DNA of 64,000 bases from Thermogemmatispora carboxidivorans (GTDB lineage Bacteria > Chloroflexota > Ktedonobacteria > Ktedonobacterales > Ktedonobacteraceae), in the NCBI RefSeq assembly GCF_000702505.1, contig NZ_JNIM01000001.1, positions 3,906,001 to 3,970,000 of the forward strand, in the 5' to 3' direction. Positions 28,003-37,142 of the stretch are shown here, piece after piece. The position numbers were made by a program, and so were the translations under genes. The notes under the pieces were generated by a model. The model saw only the letters and a list, made by a program, of their open reading frames with translations. It made no database searches and had not been told where the DNA came from. How positions within the stretch are numbered: the first letter of the stretch is position 1; each line of letters begins with the position of its first letter.

Positions 28003-28992
28003 ATGGTGAAACCGCCATTGTCTGTAGCAGATTTAGCCGAAGCTGAGACCACCCCAGCCCACCGGCCCGTCGCACCCTGGTGGAAACAGGCCGGGCTCTA
28101 TGTTCTGGCCGGGTTGCGCATTTGCCGGCGCGACATCGCCGGGATCATTACCCTGGTGGGACTCTTCTCGCTGCCGCCGCTGGCAGCCGTTGTGGTCGGC
28201 AGCTATCCAGGCACCCTGGCCTACTGGATCGGTACCGCGCTGCCCTGGATCACGATTACTCTGGGGAATATCTCAATGGTGTTGGCAATCGAGGCCCTGG
28301 ACGCCGGTCAGCCGATTATTCCCGCCCAGATTCTCCCCGCTGCCATCCGCTGGTTTCCACGCTACATCGTGACGAACGGCATCACGACCTTCCTGTTTTG
28401 GGGTCTCTTTACCCCCCTGCAGTGGCTGATCGGACAGGAAACTACCCGCTTGAATTGGCCTCCTTATACTCCCCTGCTTCTTTTGCTGATCCCCATGCTC
28501 ATTTGGCATGTGCACTTGGTTTTCGCTACCTACGCCGCCATTGTTGATAATCATCCCGGCCTGCGCTCGGTGATCATTAGCATCTCGATGACGCGACAAC
28601 GCTGGTTGATGGTGGCTACCGCTTTCGTCGGCTCGGTGCTGGTCGAGGCGCCAATTGTGGGGCCGCTCTATGTGCTCATTATGCACGTGACTAATCCAGT
28701 TGTGGCCACTGGTTTTACCTGGATGCTTGTTATGCTCATGCGTCCTCTGTTTATTGCCACACTCCATGAAATCTATGAGGACTACCGTCCTCTGCCGCCT
28801 CCACATCTGCGGCTGCCACTACCACCGATGTGCCTTTTCTCCCGCCAGAATATCTTGAAGTTCCGGCCCAGAAGCCGCGGCGCGGGCAAGGAGGCCAGGC
28901 TGCCGCTGGTGCCGGCGCCGGCGGGCGAGCGCGTCCACGGGCGTCTGATTCAGCTGACAACGCTGGTCAGTCGCTATGGGCGTCGGCTATAA
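28003..28992 (+). CDS. Hypothetical polytopic membrane protein
   Basis: About 329 residues from the ATG at 28003, which has GGGAGG at 27985-27990; an in-frame GTG at 27973 is the alternative. Five to six membrane helices: LITLVGLFSLPPLAAVVVG-like, ALPWITITLGNISMVLAIEAL, YIVTNGITTFLFWGLFTPLQWL, LLLLIPMLIWHVHLVFATYA, MVATAFVGSVLVEAPIVGPLYVLIM and FTWMLVMLMRPLFIATL. The C-terminus is a proline/arginine-rich cytoplasmic tail. No known family; the next gene is a lipase-like hydrolase 200 bases on. Confidence 0.7.
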   Translation: MVKPPLSVADLAEAETTPAHRPVAPWWKQAGLYVLAGLRICRRDIAGIITLVGLFSLPPLAAVVVGSYPGTLAYWIGTALPWITITLGNISMVLAIEALDAGQPIIPAQILPAAIRWFPRYIVTNGITTFLFWGLFTPLQWLIGQETTRLNWPPYTPLLLLLIPMLIWHVHLVFATYAAIVDNHPGLRSVIISISMTRQRWLMVATAFVGSVLVEAPIVGPLYVLIMHVTNPVVATGFTWMLVMLMRPLFIATLHEIYEDYRPLPPPHLRLPLPPMCLFSRQNILKFRPRSRGAGKEARLPLVPAPAGERVHGRLIQLTTLVSRYGRRL

Positions 28993-29196
28993 TACAGAGA
29001 GTGGCGTCTGCCCTCAGCGGCGTCGCCTTTTCATCCTGGTTCCTGGCCAGGGCTGTTGGTCTCCTGGTCTCTGCTGTGCTTGCTGCGAAATCGTTTTGCA
29101 GCGTGGCGCCGGCATTGACCCAGGGTTGCCCTGGCTGTTTGCTTGCTGGCTGGCCTGACCGCCAGCATTTGATTCTTTGTGCGTGCCGGAAGGAGC

Positions 29197-30090
29197 ATGG
29201 CCAAGAAGGAAGAGCAAGAAGCCTTGCTGACGACGAGGGATGGAATCGCCCTCTCGGTGCACAGTTGGAAGTCGGAGCAGCCGAACTGCCTTCTGCTGTG
29301 CATTCAGGGCCTGGGGGGGCACGGTGGCTATTATGATGTCCTGGCCCAGGCCCCTGAGCTAGCCACAGTCCAGATCGTCGCACCGGACCTGCGTGGTCAT
29401 GGCCGATCGCAGGGTCGGCGGGGAGACATCGCTAGCTTCCGTCTCTATTTAGAGGATGTTGACAGTACAATAGCCTGGGTCCGCCGTTGCTGGCCCTCCC
29501 TGCCGCTGATTTTGCTTGGCGAAAGCATGGGGGCCTCGATCGCCATTCACTATCTGAGCAGCCACCTGCCCCATGTCCAGGAAATCAGCGGGCTGATCCT
29601 CATCTCGCCCGTGCTGAGCGCCTCTATCACCCCACGGCCTGGCGAGGTCCTGCGCTACCTCTGGCTTCTGCTGACGGCGCCGACCCGTCCCGCCATGCCG
29701 ATCACCGGGCGGGAAGAGCTGGGCTGTCGTGACCCTTCCTTCAACGAGCGCCTGCGCCACGACCCGCTCTTTGTGCGTCTGGTGAGCGTGCGCTTTCTTA
29801 ACCTGCTCAGCTTCTGGCTGGCCAGCGCCCGGCGCCGAGCTCCGGCCATTCGCCTGCCTCTCTTGCTGCTGCGCGGTAGCTGCGACTTCGTTGCTGGCGA
29901 GCGTGGCACACGTACATTTCTACGGAGGATTGGGAGTCGCGACGTAGAGGTCGTCACTTTGACTGGCGCCTATCACTCGCTCCTGCATGATCCGGCCACC
30001 CCCGCCCTGCTGGAGGCCATGCACAGCTGGATCGAGCGCCATCTGCCCCAGGCTCGAGGTCTGAGCACCGCCCAGGCAGAAAGTGGGTGA
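29197..30090 (+). CDS. Alpha/beta hydrolase, monoacylglycerol-lipase type
   Basis: 297 residues from the ATG at 29197 (GGAAGGAG just upstream; GTG at 29179 is possible). Hydrolase motifs: oxyanion region IQGLGGHGGYYD, GHGRSQGRRGDI, nucleophile elbow LGESMGASI (Ser), acid Asp near RGSCDFVAG and His in GAYHSLLHD. The order matches serine-aquamembrane lipases called Hydrolase_4, including monoacylglycerol lipases and lysophospholipases. Natural substrate unknown. Confidence 0.92.
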   Translation: MAKKEEQEALLTTRDGIALSVHSWKSEQPNCLLLCIQGLGGHGGYYDVLAQAPELATVQIVAPDLRGHGRSQGRRGDIASFRLYLEDVDSTIAWVRRCWPSLPLILLGESMGASIAIHYLSSHLPHVQEISGLILISPVLSASITPRPGEVLRYLWLLLTAPTRPAMPITGREELGCRDPSFNERLRHDPLFVRLVSVRFLNLLSFWLASARRRAPAIRLPLLLLRGSCDFVAGERGTRTFLRRIGSRDVEVVTLTGAYHSLLHDPATPALLEAMHSWIERHLPQARGLSTAQAESG

Positions 30091-30221
30091 TCCTCCAGCT
30101 CTGGCTAGTTTGACCAGCAGGCAGGCAGACAGCGACGACTGAGCAGCCTGACCCTCGCCTGACCCCGGGCGGGACCAGAGATCATCAGCGCTCAGTCCCT
30201 GGACTTCTTCAGGGCAGGGGG

Positions 30222-31715
30222 TCAGGGAACTGGTAGCCGCTCCTGGGCCTCGGGCTGCTGCCGGGGTCCGCCAGAGAAGCGGTCGCGATCGTTGCGGGTC
30301 AGGGCACGCCCCACGGTGAGTAGAGCTGCAAGCAGGCAGGAGCCGGCCAGCAGGTAGGTCACCGGCACAATGCCCAGCCAGTCGGTCAGGGCTCCCATAA
30401 AGAGCATGACTGGAATGGCTCCGCCGTTAAAGAGGACTTGAAAGAGAGCCAGGACGCGCCCGCGCATCTCATCGGGCGAGCGCTGCTGCATCAGGGTCTG
30501 GGCCGGCACCACCACCAGATCAAGGCCGAAGCCGACGGCAGCGGTCAGAACAGCCAGGATGAGGAGAAAGAGGGGATGCGTGGCCCAATGAGGGGCAAGG
30601 AGCAGGCGCGCCAGCCACTGCAAAGGGGGGATCAGAGCGATGCCGAGGCCAGTCCCGACCATCCCCACCAGCATCGTGCGCAGCGAGCCAAGGCGGGCCA
30701 CCACCGCTGGCACCAGTAGCGAACCAGCCACAAGACCAATCCCTGCCGGCGCAAAGATGACCGTGGTGTTGCTGGCCGGCAGCCCCAGCAGCCGCTGCAC
30801 AAACGTTGTCGCCAGTTCGGCGATAGTGAGCATGACCAGTCCGCCAAAGCAGGACTGAAAGAGAGCATCCAACAAGACCCCATCGTTGCGCACCAGACGC
30901 CACCCGTTTTCCAGGTCCTGACGCAGCCGTTGCCAGCCCGAGAGCAAGGTCCCAGCCTCCTCAGAGAGGACCTCGTAGGGGCGCGAGCGCTCATTTTCTT
31001 CCCCAGCCCTGGCCACCGCCGCAGGAGACGAGGACAGGCTGGCCTCCCTGTGCTGATATCCAGCGTGACTCTGACGTGGCAAGGTGGCCGTCAGTATGGT
31101 GGCCAGCAGATAGAGAGCAGAGATGAGCAGAAAGAGCGTTTCGACAGGCATTAGATCAATTTTTGCGCCCAAGAGCGAGAACGACAGAGAGGGCAGCAAA
31201 TTGAGCATCAGGGGGCCAAGGATGAGGAGACCAACCGCCTGGCTGGCGTTGAGCGTCAGATTATAGAGGGAGAGCGCGGGTAGCAGTTCCTCTTCGTCCA
31301 CCAGGCTTGGAATAATGGCCCCTTCCGCAGGTGAGAAGAAGAGGCCCACCAGGGAGAAGAAGAAAGCCAGGATATAGATAAAAATATATTGATGAGGACT
31401 CAGCAAGAGAGCGAGCACGAAGAGGAGGGTGGCAAAGGCTCGCACGACGTTGCTCACCCAGAGCACGGTACGGCGATCGAGGCGATCAACGAGGGCGCCC
31501 GCAGGCGCGCCGAAGAGGACCAGCGGCAGGCTGAGCGCGATGATCACCAACCCAACCATGACCGCCGAGTGAGTTTCATTGGTGATCAGGACGATCATGG
31601 CGTAACTTGCTGTGAATTGCACACTGAGATAGATCACCTGAGCCAGCCACAAGCGTAGCAGCGCGGGATGGCGCAGTACGCGGAGGACGGTCAGGCCCTC
31701 TAGTAATTTCTTCAT
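30222..31715 (-). CDS. MFS transporter (MFS_3 / enterobactin-exporter-like)
   Basis: 497 residues with twelve helices. The first (LLRLWLAQVIYLSVQFTASYAMIVLI) and the LVDRLDRRTVLWVSNVVRA loop fit the MFS_3 group that includes EntS-like exporters; the central loop is enlarged (about 215-270). C-terminal half has MRGRVLALFQVLFNGGAIPVMLFMGALTDWLG. A CGAGGGGG motif stands 8 bases before ATG. Substrate not predictable. Confidence 0.9.
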   Translation of the reverse strand: MKKLLEGLTVLRVLRHPALLRLWLAQVIYLSVQFTASYAMIVLITNETHSAVMVGLVIIALSLPLVLFGAPAGALVDRLDRRTVLWVSNVVRAFATLLFVLALLLSPHQYIFIYILAFFFSLVGLFFSPAEGAIIPSLVDEEELLPALSLYNLTLNASQAVGLLILGPLMLNLLPSLSFSLLGAKIDLMPVETLFLLISALYLLATILTATLPRQSHAGYQHREASLSSSPAAVARAGEENERSRPYEVLSEEAGTLLSGWQRLRQDLENGWRLVRNDGVLLDALFQSCFGGLVMLTIAELATTFVQRLLGLPASNTTVIFAPAGIGLVAGSLLVPAVVARLGSLRTMLVGMVGTGLGIALIPPLQWLARLLLAPHWATHPLFLLILAVLTAAVGFGLDLVVVPAQTLMQQRSPDEMRGRVLALFQVLFNGGAIPVMLFMGALTDWLGIVPVTYLLAGSCLLAALLTVGRALTRNDRDRFSGGPRQQPEAQERLPVP

Positions 31716-31863
31716 GCAAACCCCCTCGGACCCGATGTCGTGAGGCTTCCCCTTCTTCTCCCTCGGCCCGAGGCCGCCACTCTTCTTCTCCGCCAGCAGG
31801 CAACACCAGCTTGCCAGGCAGCGTAGGGAATCTCTTCGACCGGATCACGCGACAACGCCAGGC

Positions 31864-31885
31864 CACCCACTCGCGGGAGTGGGTG
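31864..31885. repeat. Perfect 9-bp hairpin of IS200/IS605-end style
   Basis: CACCCACTC, loop GCGG, GAGTGGGTG. Comparable in form to the hairpin at 5826. No transposase nearby, so a solo end or an unrelated stem. Confidence 0.4.
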
Positions 31886-32100
31886 AGGAAGGCTCGATCA
31901 GACTTCACTACCAAAACGGACGAAGCCCGGAGCTGGTCGCACCCCGTCCGTTGCCGCCATCTTGCCTTTGCCAGGACGGGCAGTGTCCTGTCCTGCTCTT
32001 GCCAACGGCAAGAGCTGCCAATAGTCTAGCGCAGACTCTGAAGGAAAGCAATGAGAGCAAAAAGGGTACAGATAGGTAGAAAAGCAAAGCAGGAAGATGG

Positions 32101-32163
32101 GGTCAGAGGCGCAGGCCCCTGACCCCCCAAGAGTAGCGGAGAGAAGCTGCTTTGGCAGCTTCT
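32101..32163 (-). terminator. Paired stem-loops after the propeller gene
   Basis: AGAAGCTGC-TTTG-GCAGCTTCT (32142-32163) and GGTCAG...CTGACC (32101-32124). Read on the minus strand the second is followed by a moderately T-rich stretch; together they are the likely transcript end. Confidence 0.5.
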
Positions 32164-32201
32164 GCCTGGGCCGAGAGTACAGCAACGGGGTGTGTGTGGT
32201 G

Positions 32202-33401
32202 TTAGCCGCAGTTGGTCAACACCGTACCGTGCAGACCAACGACCCAGACCTGCTTCGTATTGGGCACAGCGGCAGCGCCGAGGAGCATATGCTGACGGCC
32301 ATCGGCAGCATTGGGAGCCTGGATCAGGTTCCAATGGGCGCCATCCCAGTTTTCGAGCAGGGCACTGAAGTGGCTGCCACTGAAGGCTCCGCCCACGGCC
32401 CAGACATTGCCCGGGGAGACCGCCGCGACGCCGGTCAGATAGCTGGCAAAGGCATTGGGCGCATCGGAGCTGGGGACGACGCTCCACTGCGAGCCATTCC
32501 AGTGCTCAACCAGCGTTTTGGCCTGCATCCCGTTGAGTAGAGATCCCTGAAAGGTGGAACCCACCACCCAGACGTTATCGGGCGCCAGGGCGGTCACGCC
32601 GCTGAGCATGGCCATCTGAGTTGAGGGACCCTGGCCACTGACCGCCTTCCAGCTGTTGCCGTCCCAGTGGACGATGACCCCGGAGCCCATCGAACTCATG
32701 TTCAGATTGACTCCGTAGCCCTGGAAGTTGTAGTTGACCTTGAGGCTGGTTCCGACCGCCCAGATGTCGTGTGCGCTGCTAGCGGCAATGGCGAGCAGGG
32801 AATCGCCCTGGCCGGCCAGATTGGCTTGCAGGGCCACGCTCCAGCTCTTGCCGTCCCAATGCTCGATCAGAGCCTGGCTGTTCGAGGTGCCAACCGCCCA
32901 GACATCATTGTGCGCCAGTGCCACAACGCCGTTGAGCTGGCCAGTGCCAACGGCATCGCTCACGATGCTCCAGCTCTTGCCATCCCAGTGTTCGACCAGG
33001 GTGTGATTCGGCGTATTGGTGGTGCTGCCCACAGCCCAAATATCGTCGGGTGCACTCCCCGAGATGCTCTTGAGCAAGGCTGGCTCACTCGGGGCTGGGC
33101 TGGGAACGATGCTCCAGGCTTTGCCGTTCCAGTGCTGAATGAGCGGCACCGATCCCTGGCTACCAACGATCCAGGCGTTGTCTGGGGCAAAGGCTGTAAC
33201 GCCTACTAAGGCCCCTTCGGCAGCGTCAGGGACACGACGCCAGGCCCCGCAGGTGAGCGCGGGCGCCTTCGAGGCCGCTGCTACCGTTGACGTCAGGTGG
33301 GCTGTGCCCTCGCCCGCTCGCGAGATCAAGAGCGTGACCAGGGCCATCAGCGCGCAGGAGAGCAGAACCGCTCCAGAACGTTTGAGCATTCCACCCAACA
33401 T
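32202..33401 (-). CDS. Secreted seven-repeat beta-propeller-like protein
   Basis: 399 residues (an ATG at residue 5 is equally possible). An N-terminal signal helix (about 11-27, VLLSCALMALVTLLIS) is followed by seven about 45-50-residue repeats of the pattern GVxAxAPDxxWAVGS...LIEHWDGxSWSVV. The repeats resemble Kelch/YncE-type blades found in Ktedonobacteria and actinomycete surface proteins. One Cys lies just before blade 1 (TCGAW) and one at the very end (NCG), placed so that a disulfide could close the ring. Probably exported and scaffold- or binding-like; no catalytic site seen. Confidence 0.85.
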   Translation of the reverse strand: MLGGMLKRSGAVLLSCALMALVTLLISRAGEGTAHLTSTVAAASKAPALTCGAWRRVPDAAEGALVGVTAFAPDNAWIVGSQGSVPLIQHWNGKAWSIVPSPAPSEPALLKSISGSAPDDIWAVGSTTNTPNHTLVEHWDGKSWSIVSDAVGTGQLNGVVALAHNDVWAVGTSNSQALIEHWDGKSWSVALQANLAGQGDSLLAIAASSAHDIWAVGTSLKVNYNFQGYGVNLNMSSMGSGVIVHWDGNSWKAVSGQGPSTQMAMLSGVTALAPDNVWVVGSTFQGSLLNGMQAKTLVEHWNGSQWSVVPSSDAPNAFASYLTGVAAVSPGNVWAVGGAFSGSHFSALLENWDGAHWNLIQAPNAADGRQHMLLGAAAVPNTKQVWVVGLHGTVLTNCG

Positions 33402-34020
33402 AGTCTACACCATCCCTTTCCACGTCTTCCTTGACAAACAGCAAACCAGCAGCCTCCTACTGCTGTAGCCACTCTTTCTGGCTGCTCACCTGCTCCTCCC
33501 GCAGAGCGCCGTTTCTGGCATGGCCGTCTGCCACCAGTATGGGGCCAATGAGTCACCACACCGACCATCCTCGGTGCCCGAGAGGCGGCTTGGCCCGGCG
33601 GCTCCGAGCCTGTCCCAGCTCGCCGCTGCCGCTTCCGCTCGCCCATCGGGGCAATGCGTGGTCCGGGAGACAGGTGTGCAGCCTTGAGCGTTTATTTGGT
33701 TCTTCTGAAGAAGCTACGGCCAATAGAGCAAGTTCATCTTCTTATCTCTATCAGGCCGTCTTCTTCATGATACAGTGTAGCAAAGATGAAGAAGAGGTCT
33801 TTCTCTCGATATCTCCTCATAGCAAAAAAGTTATAGCCTTTGGTGCATATACCTATTTTCGTATGGCAATGATTAGATTGGGTCTGGTCATCTGGCGGTT
33901 CTGGTGCGCGGGGGCAAGCTTTCCCAGTGGTCTTCAGCCGGTGGCGCTCTGTGATAGAGTAATACAACAAACGCTACACAGACCTCTGCCATCAGCAGAG
34001 ATCGCTGCTGGAGCACTCTC
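33402..34020. other. Intergenic region, partly AT-rich
   Basis: About 620 bases. 33700-33900 has markedly lower GC. A TAATAC -10-like box near 33959 may serve the amine oxidase gene. No convincing gene. Confidence 0.4.
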
Positions 34021-35427
34021 ATGCCACGCATTGCAATCGTTGGAGCCGGTATCGCTGGCCTGGTGGCCGCTCTTACTCTGCAGGAGGCGGGCCTCTCCTG
34101 CTCTCTTTACGAGGCTTCTGACCGTATCGGTGGGCGTATTCGCTCCGATGGGCATACCTGGCGATCCGGGGCAGTCAGTGAAGGCTGCGGGGAATTCATC
34201 GACGCTGATCACGAGCTGATGCACCAATTGATCCGGCGCTTCGGCCTCACGACGATCAGTCTCGATCGAGGCCGGGCCCCCAGACTGCTCTATTTTTTCA
34301 ACCGCTACTATCGCGAAGATGCACTCACGGAGCCGCTGCAAGCTGTTGCCGCCTTGCTGCAAGAGCAGCTGCAGGAGATTGGCCCGGTGACCACCTATAG
34401 GCAGTATACGGCTGCCGGCTACCGCTTCGACCATCTGAGCGTTTACGACTGGATCGAGCGCTTTGTGGCGGATGGCCATCGTTCTCCTGTTGGCCGTCTG
34501 CTTGATATTATGTGTAACGGCTATTATGGCCTGGATAGCAGCGAGCAGAGCGCACTTAATTTAATTTATATGTTTGCCCCTCGTGATCTGGCTCGGGGTT
34601 CTACCAGCGGTGGGCCGCAGCTAGAGAGCTGTAAGATTCGGGGAGGGAACGAGCAGCTGGTGCAGGCCATCGCGCGTAGCCTTCCCGAGGGAAGCGTCCA
34701 TTTGCAGCACCGACTGGCAGCTATCGAGCGGCGGCATGGGCGGGAGGTTGTTTTGACCTTTGTCACTCCTGCGGGACCGCTGGAGGTGGACTGCGAGCAT
34801 GTGCTTTTAACGCTGCCCTTCAGTACGCTCAGGCAGGTCGATTATCGCCGGGCTGATTTCAGTCCACTCAAGCAGCAGGCGATCGCCGAGCTGGGCTATG
34901 GCACAGTTTCTAAGCTCTTTCTGGAGTTCGACCAGCCGTACTGGTACCAGGAAGGTCCCTGGCCCCATCCTCACAATGGCTTCATTATCACCGACCTGGA
35001 GCTTCAAACCCTCTGGGATGTCTCGTATGGCCAGGGGGTCACGGGCGGACTGCTGCTCTCTTACAGAAGCGGCAGTCGAGGGGCTGCCCTGGTCTCTCCC
35101 ACTCCTTATGCGACCTCGCTTGACTCGGAGGTGGTGCGGCAAGTCGCCGCCTCTTGCCTCCAGCAGTTAGAGCGCCTCATTCCCGGCATCAGCGCCCACT
35201 ACATAGGGAGGGCTGCCTTGAGCTATTCAACGGGTGATCCCTATCTCCTCGGAAGCTACTCCTGCTGGCGCGTTGGACAATATACGCTCTTCAGTGGATA
35301 CGAGGGAGTGCCCGAGGGGCCGATCCATTTTGCGGGAGAGCATTGCTCGGTCGACTTTCAGGGCTTCATGGAGGGCGCGGCCCGTGAGGGAATGCGCGCG
35401 GCCCGCGAGATCATCGCAGACTACTAG
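34021..35427 (+). CDS. FAD-dependent amine oxidase / protoporphyrinogen-oxidase-like
   Basis: 468 residues. N-terminal Rossmann motif IAIVGAGIAGLVAALTLQEAGL (residues 4-25) with the downstream acidic residue in YEASDRIGGRIRS; C-terminal FAD signature HFAGEHCSVDFQGFMEGAAREGMRAA. The middle (about 100-340) has the mixed substrate domain of flavin monoamine oxidases, desaturases and PPOX. No neighbouring biosynthetic gene indicates the substrate. ATG lies after a 600-base AT-richer leader. Confidence 0.9.
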   Translation: MPRIAIVGAGIAGLVAALTLQEAGLSCSLYEASDRIGGRIRSDGHTWRSGAVSEGCGEFIDADHELMHQLIRRFGLTTISLDRGRAPRLLYFFNRYYREDALTEPLQAVAALLQEQLQEIGPVTTYRQYTAAGYRFDHLSVYDWIERFVADGHRSPVGRLLDIMCNGYYGLDSSEQSALNLIYMFAPRDLARGSTSGGPQLESCKIRGGNEQLVQAIARSLPEGSVHLQHRLAAIERRHGREVVLTFVTPAGPLEVDCEHVLLTLPFSTLRQVDYRRADFSPLKQQAIAELGYGTVSKLFLEFDQPYWYQEGPWPHPHNGFIITDLELQTLWDVSYGQGVTGGLLLSYRSGSRGAALVSPTPYATSLDSEVVRQVAASCLQQLERLIPGISAHYIGRAALSYSTGDPYLLGSYSCWRVGQYTLFSGYEGVPEGPIHFAGEHCSVDFQGFMEGAAREGMRAAREIIADY

Positions 35428-36327
35428 GAGAAGCAAAACGGCTGTCTGTTGATAGCGGATAGCCAGGCTATAGGATCTTTGCCTGCCCGGGGAAGGGAGA
35501 GCCGAGCGCCTGGTGAGGTAGCTCAGCCCGTCTTAGCCCCGGGCCTCTAGTTGCGTCGGACAAGAGCGCGAGCTGTTCCTTTTCCTGATTGCACCCCCAA
35601 GTAGGTCCCCCGCTCGCCAATCAGCCATTTCCGGTTTCCTTCTCTCAAGCAAGAATGAACCTTGTGAAGAGTTCGCCTCTCTCTTCTCGATCTATGCCGT
35701 ATCCATTACTTGATTCTTATCCATCATGGAGCAAGAGCGAGATAGGGCAGCCATCGCAGCAGATTGTAGCGTCAATAGACCCAAAGAATCGAGGCGATAT
35801 CTTGTCTGGCTACCTGGCAACATGGTTTCCATAAGCAGAGGGAGGCGCCAGACCTCTCGTCAGTATCTGGGAGCATGGGCGCCACACTATCACCTTGCGT
35901 CAGCAAGATGTCCGCCCTCTTTGACCCGATTGCCAATGCTAGCCAGCTCACGGACATCAGAATCTGCAATACCTCGTTGAGGGGAATATACCGGCTGCTG
36001 AACAATGACACCCGTCAAAAGGACTTTCCATCGTCGTATCCATATATAGAACTGCAGATATTATCTGCCATAGCGATGGGGAGATCAGCAGTTTGGCCAT
36101 TCATACTTACTGGGGCATGTGAGCTGAACTACGTAACGCTCAGCTATAACAGGTATGCATCAGACGTAGTGGTGAAGGTTCGCATGGGTAGCGTCTCACA
36201 GGTGCTATTGGCGCACAGCCATGCTCTGCTCTGTCTGATGTGGTACCATGCTATGGTGCTAGAAAGTCTATTCTTTCACGCTTAACCTGTAGAGGAACAT
36301 GTTCGGTACAGGGAGGTTCAAGCCAGC
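35428..36327. other. 900-base region without a supported gene
   Basis: Frames such as 35875-36285 (plus) and 35772-36011 (minus) have unnatural composition and no ribosome site. GC is lower than neighbours. It may be decayed accessory DNA; I recognise nothing in it. Confidence 0.35.
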
Positions 36328-36636
36328 ATGTATGTCATTGTCTATGGCTATCGCACCAAGCAGTGGCGGATGGGACAGATTTCCGCGCCGTGCCAGCGCT
36401 GTCAGCGTACAGTCCAGCAGCAAGTGGTACGCTCACAGCGCAAGTTTACGCTCTTCTGGATTCCTCTCTTTCCTATTGGCACTAAAACGTTTCTGGTGTG
36501 TCCTTTCTGCGGTAATCAGGCCCGCATCGATAATAAGCAGGCTGACGCCTGGTTTAGGCAGCCTGCTCCTCCGGGAACACCGGGCATGCCAGGGGTCCCT
36601 CCGCAGCCTGGCCAGGCCCAACAGCCTGGGCAATAG
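36328..36636 (+). CDS. Small zinc-ribbon protein
   Basis: 102 residues. GGGAGG sits 15 bases before the ATG. Two Cys pairs, CQRC (about 22-25) and CPFC (about 58-61), frame a short beta fold (FTLFWIPLFPIGTKTFLVCPFCG) as in zinc-ribbon_15/zinc-ribbon membrane-associated proteins. The last 35 residues are Pro/Gly/Gln-rich and disordered. Function unknown. Confidence 0.8.
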   Translation: MYVIVYGYRTKQWRMGQISAPCQRCQRTVQQQVVRSQRKFTLFWIPLFPIGTKTFLVCPFCGNQARIDNKQADAWFRQPAPPGTPGMPGVPPQPGQAQQPGQ

Positions 36637-36793
36637 CCGCCGTCCAGCTATCCTCTGCTGCCAGACAATCCTCCAGTGGAAAAAGGTGGTCGGCGAGGAT
36701 AGCAACGAGCAGGTTCCTTCCTTCTTGGTCAGTGATTGATGGCCACCGGCATTAGCGCACAGCGATCAACTGCCCTATAGAAGGAATACTTCG

Positions 36794-36841
36794 TTACAAA
36801 AAAGAGAAGGGACCTGAACAGGTCCCTTCTCTTTTTTGTAA
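36794..36841. terminator. Strong bidirectional rho-independent terminator
   Basis: Arms 36794-36816 and 36819-36841 are perfect complements (core AAGGGACCTG / CAGGTCCCTT), flanked by A6 and T6 runs. It insulates the sugar operon from the genes to its left. Confidence 0.92.
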
Positions 36842-36900
36842 GAGGTTATCGATTTCTTCAAGAACACGTTCGTATGTTCCCGCTTTGCCTCGCACAAGCA

Positions 36901-36929
36901 TTGACAAGGGTGAGCTGGCATGGTATAGT
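36901..36929 (+). promoter_or_regulatory. Strong sigma-70 promoter of the sugar operon
   Basis: TTGACA at 36901-36906, exactly 17 bp, then TATAGT at 36924-36929, with TG one base before the -10 (extended -10). Predicted start point about 36936, inside the palindrome below. Confidence 0.9.
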
Positions 36930-36961
36930 TACTATCATCCTATCATGATAGGATGATAGTA
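36930..36961. promoter_or_regulatory. 32-bp perfect palindromic operator
   Basis: ACTATCATCCTATCA followed directly by its exact reverse complement, plus one more pair outside. Each arm repeats ATCATCCTATCAT-like half-sites, so a repressor could bind as a dimer or two dimers. It covers the start point, the classic position for repression. The GntR/UTRA protein at the operon end is the obvious candidate, though its own upstream palindrome differs. Confidence 0.85.
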
Positions 36962-37142
36962 GTACAATATATTTGTTGCGGGCTGCGCTCGGAGAGCCAG
37001 GCCGGCAGTCTTGCCTGTGCTTACTTCGCCCACAAGTAAGTCGGTGCCGGTATGTCTTCACGCCGGAGTGCCTTCAGCCTTACATGTTCGCACCAACGCA
37101 GGTGCAAAAGCTGTGTCCTTTACAAGGAAGAAGGAGTTTAGC

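Larger units (their letters stand above)
31716..32201. other. Intergenic region between two minus-strand genes
   Basis: About 485 bases. Contains the hairpin at 31864-31885 and, toward 32202, stem-loops that probably end the propeller transcript. No gene seen. Confidence 0.45.

Noticed and set aside
33431..34219. 262-residue plus-strand frame before the amine oxidase
   Set aside because: Overlaps the FAD motif region in another frame and has no recognisable domain.
35875..36285. 136-residue frame in the 35.4-36.3 kb gap
   Set aside because: No ribosome site or domain; odd composition.
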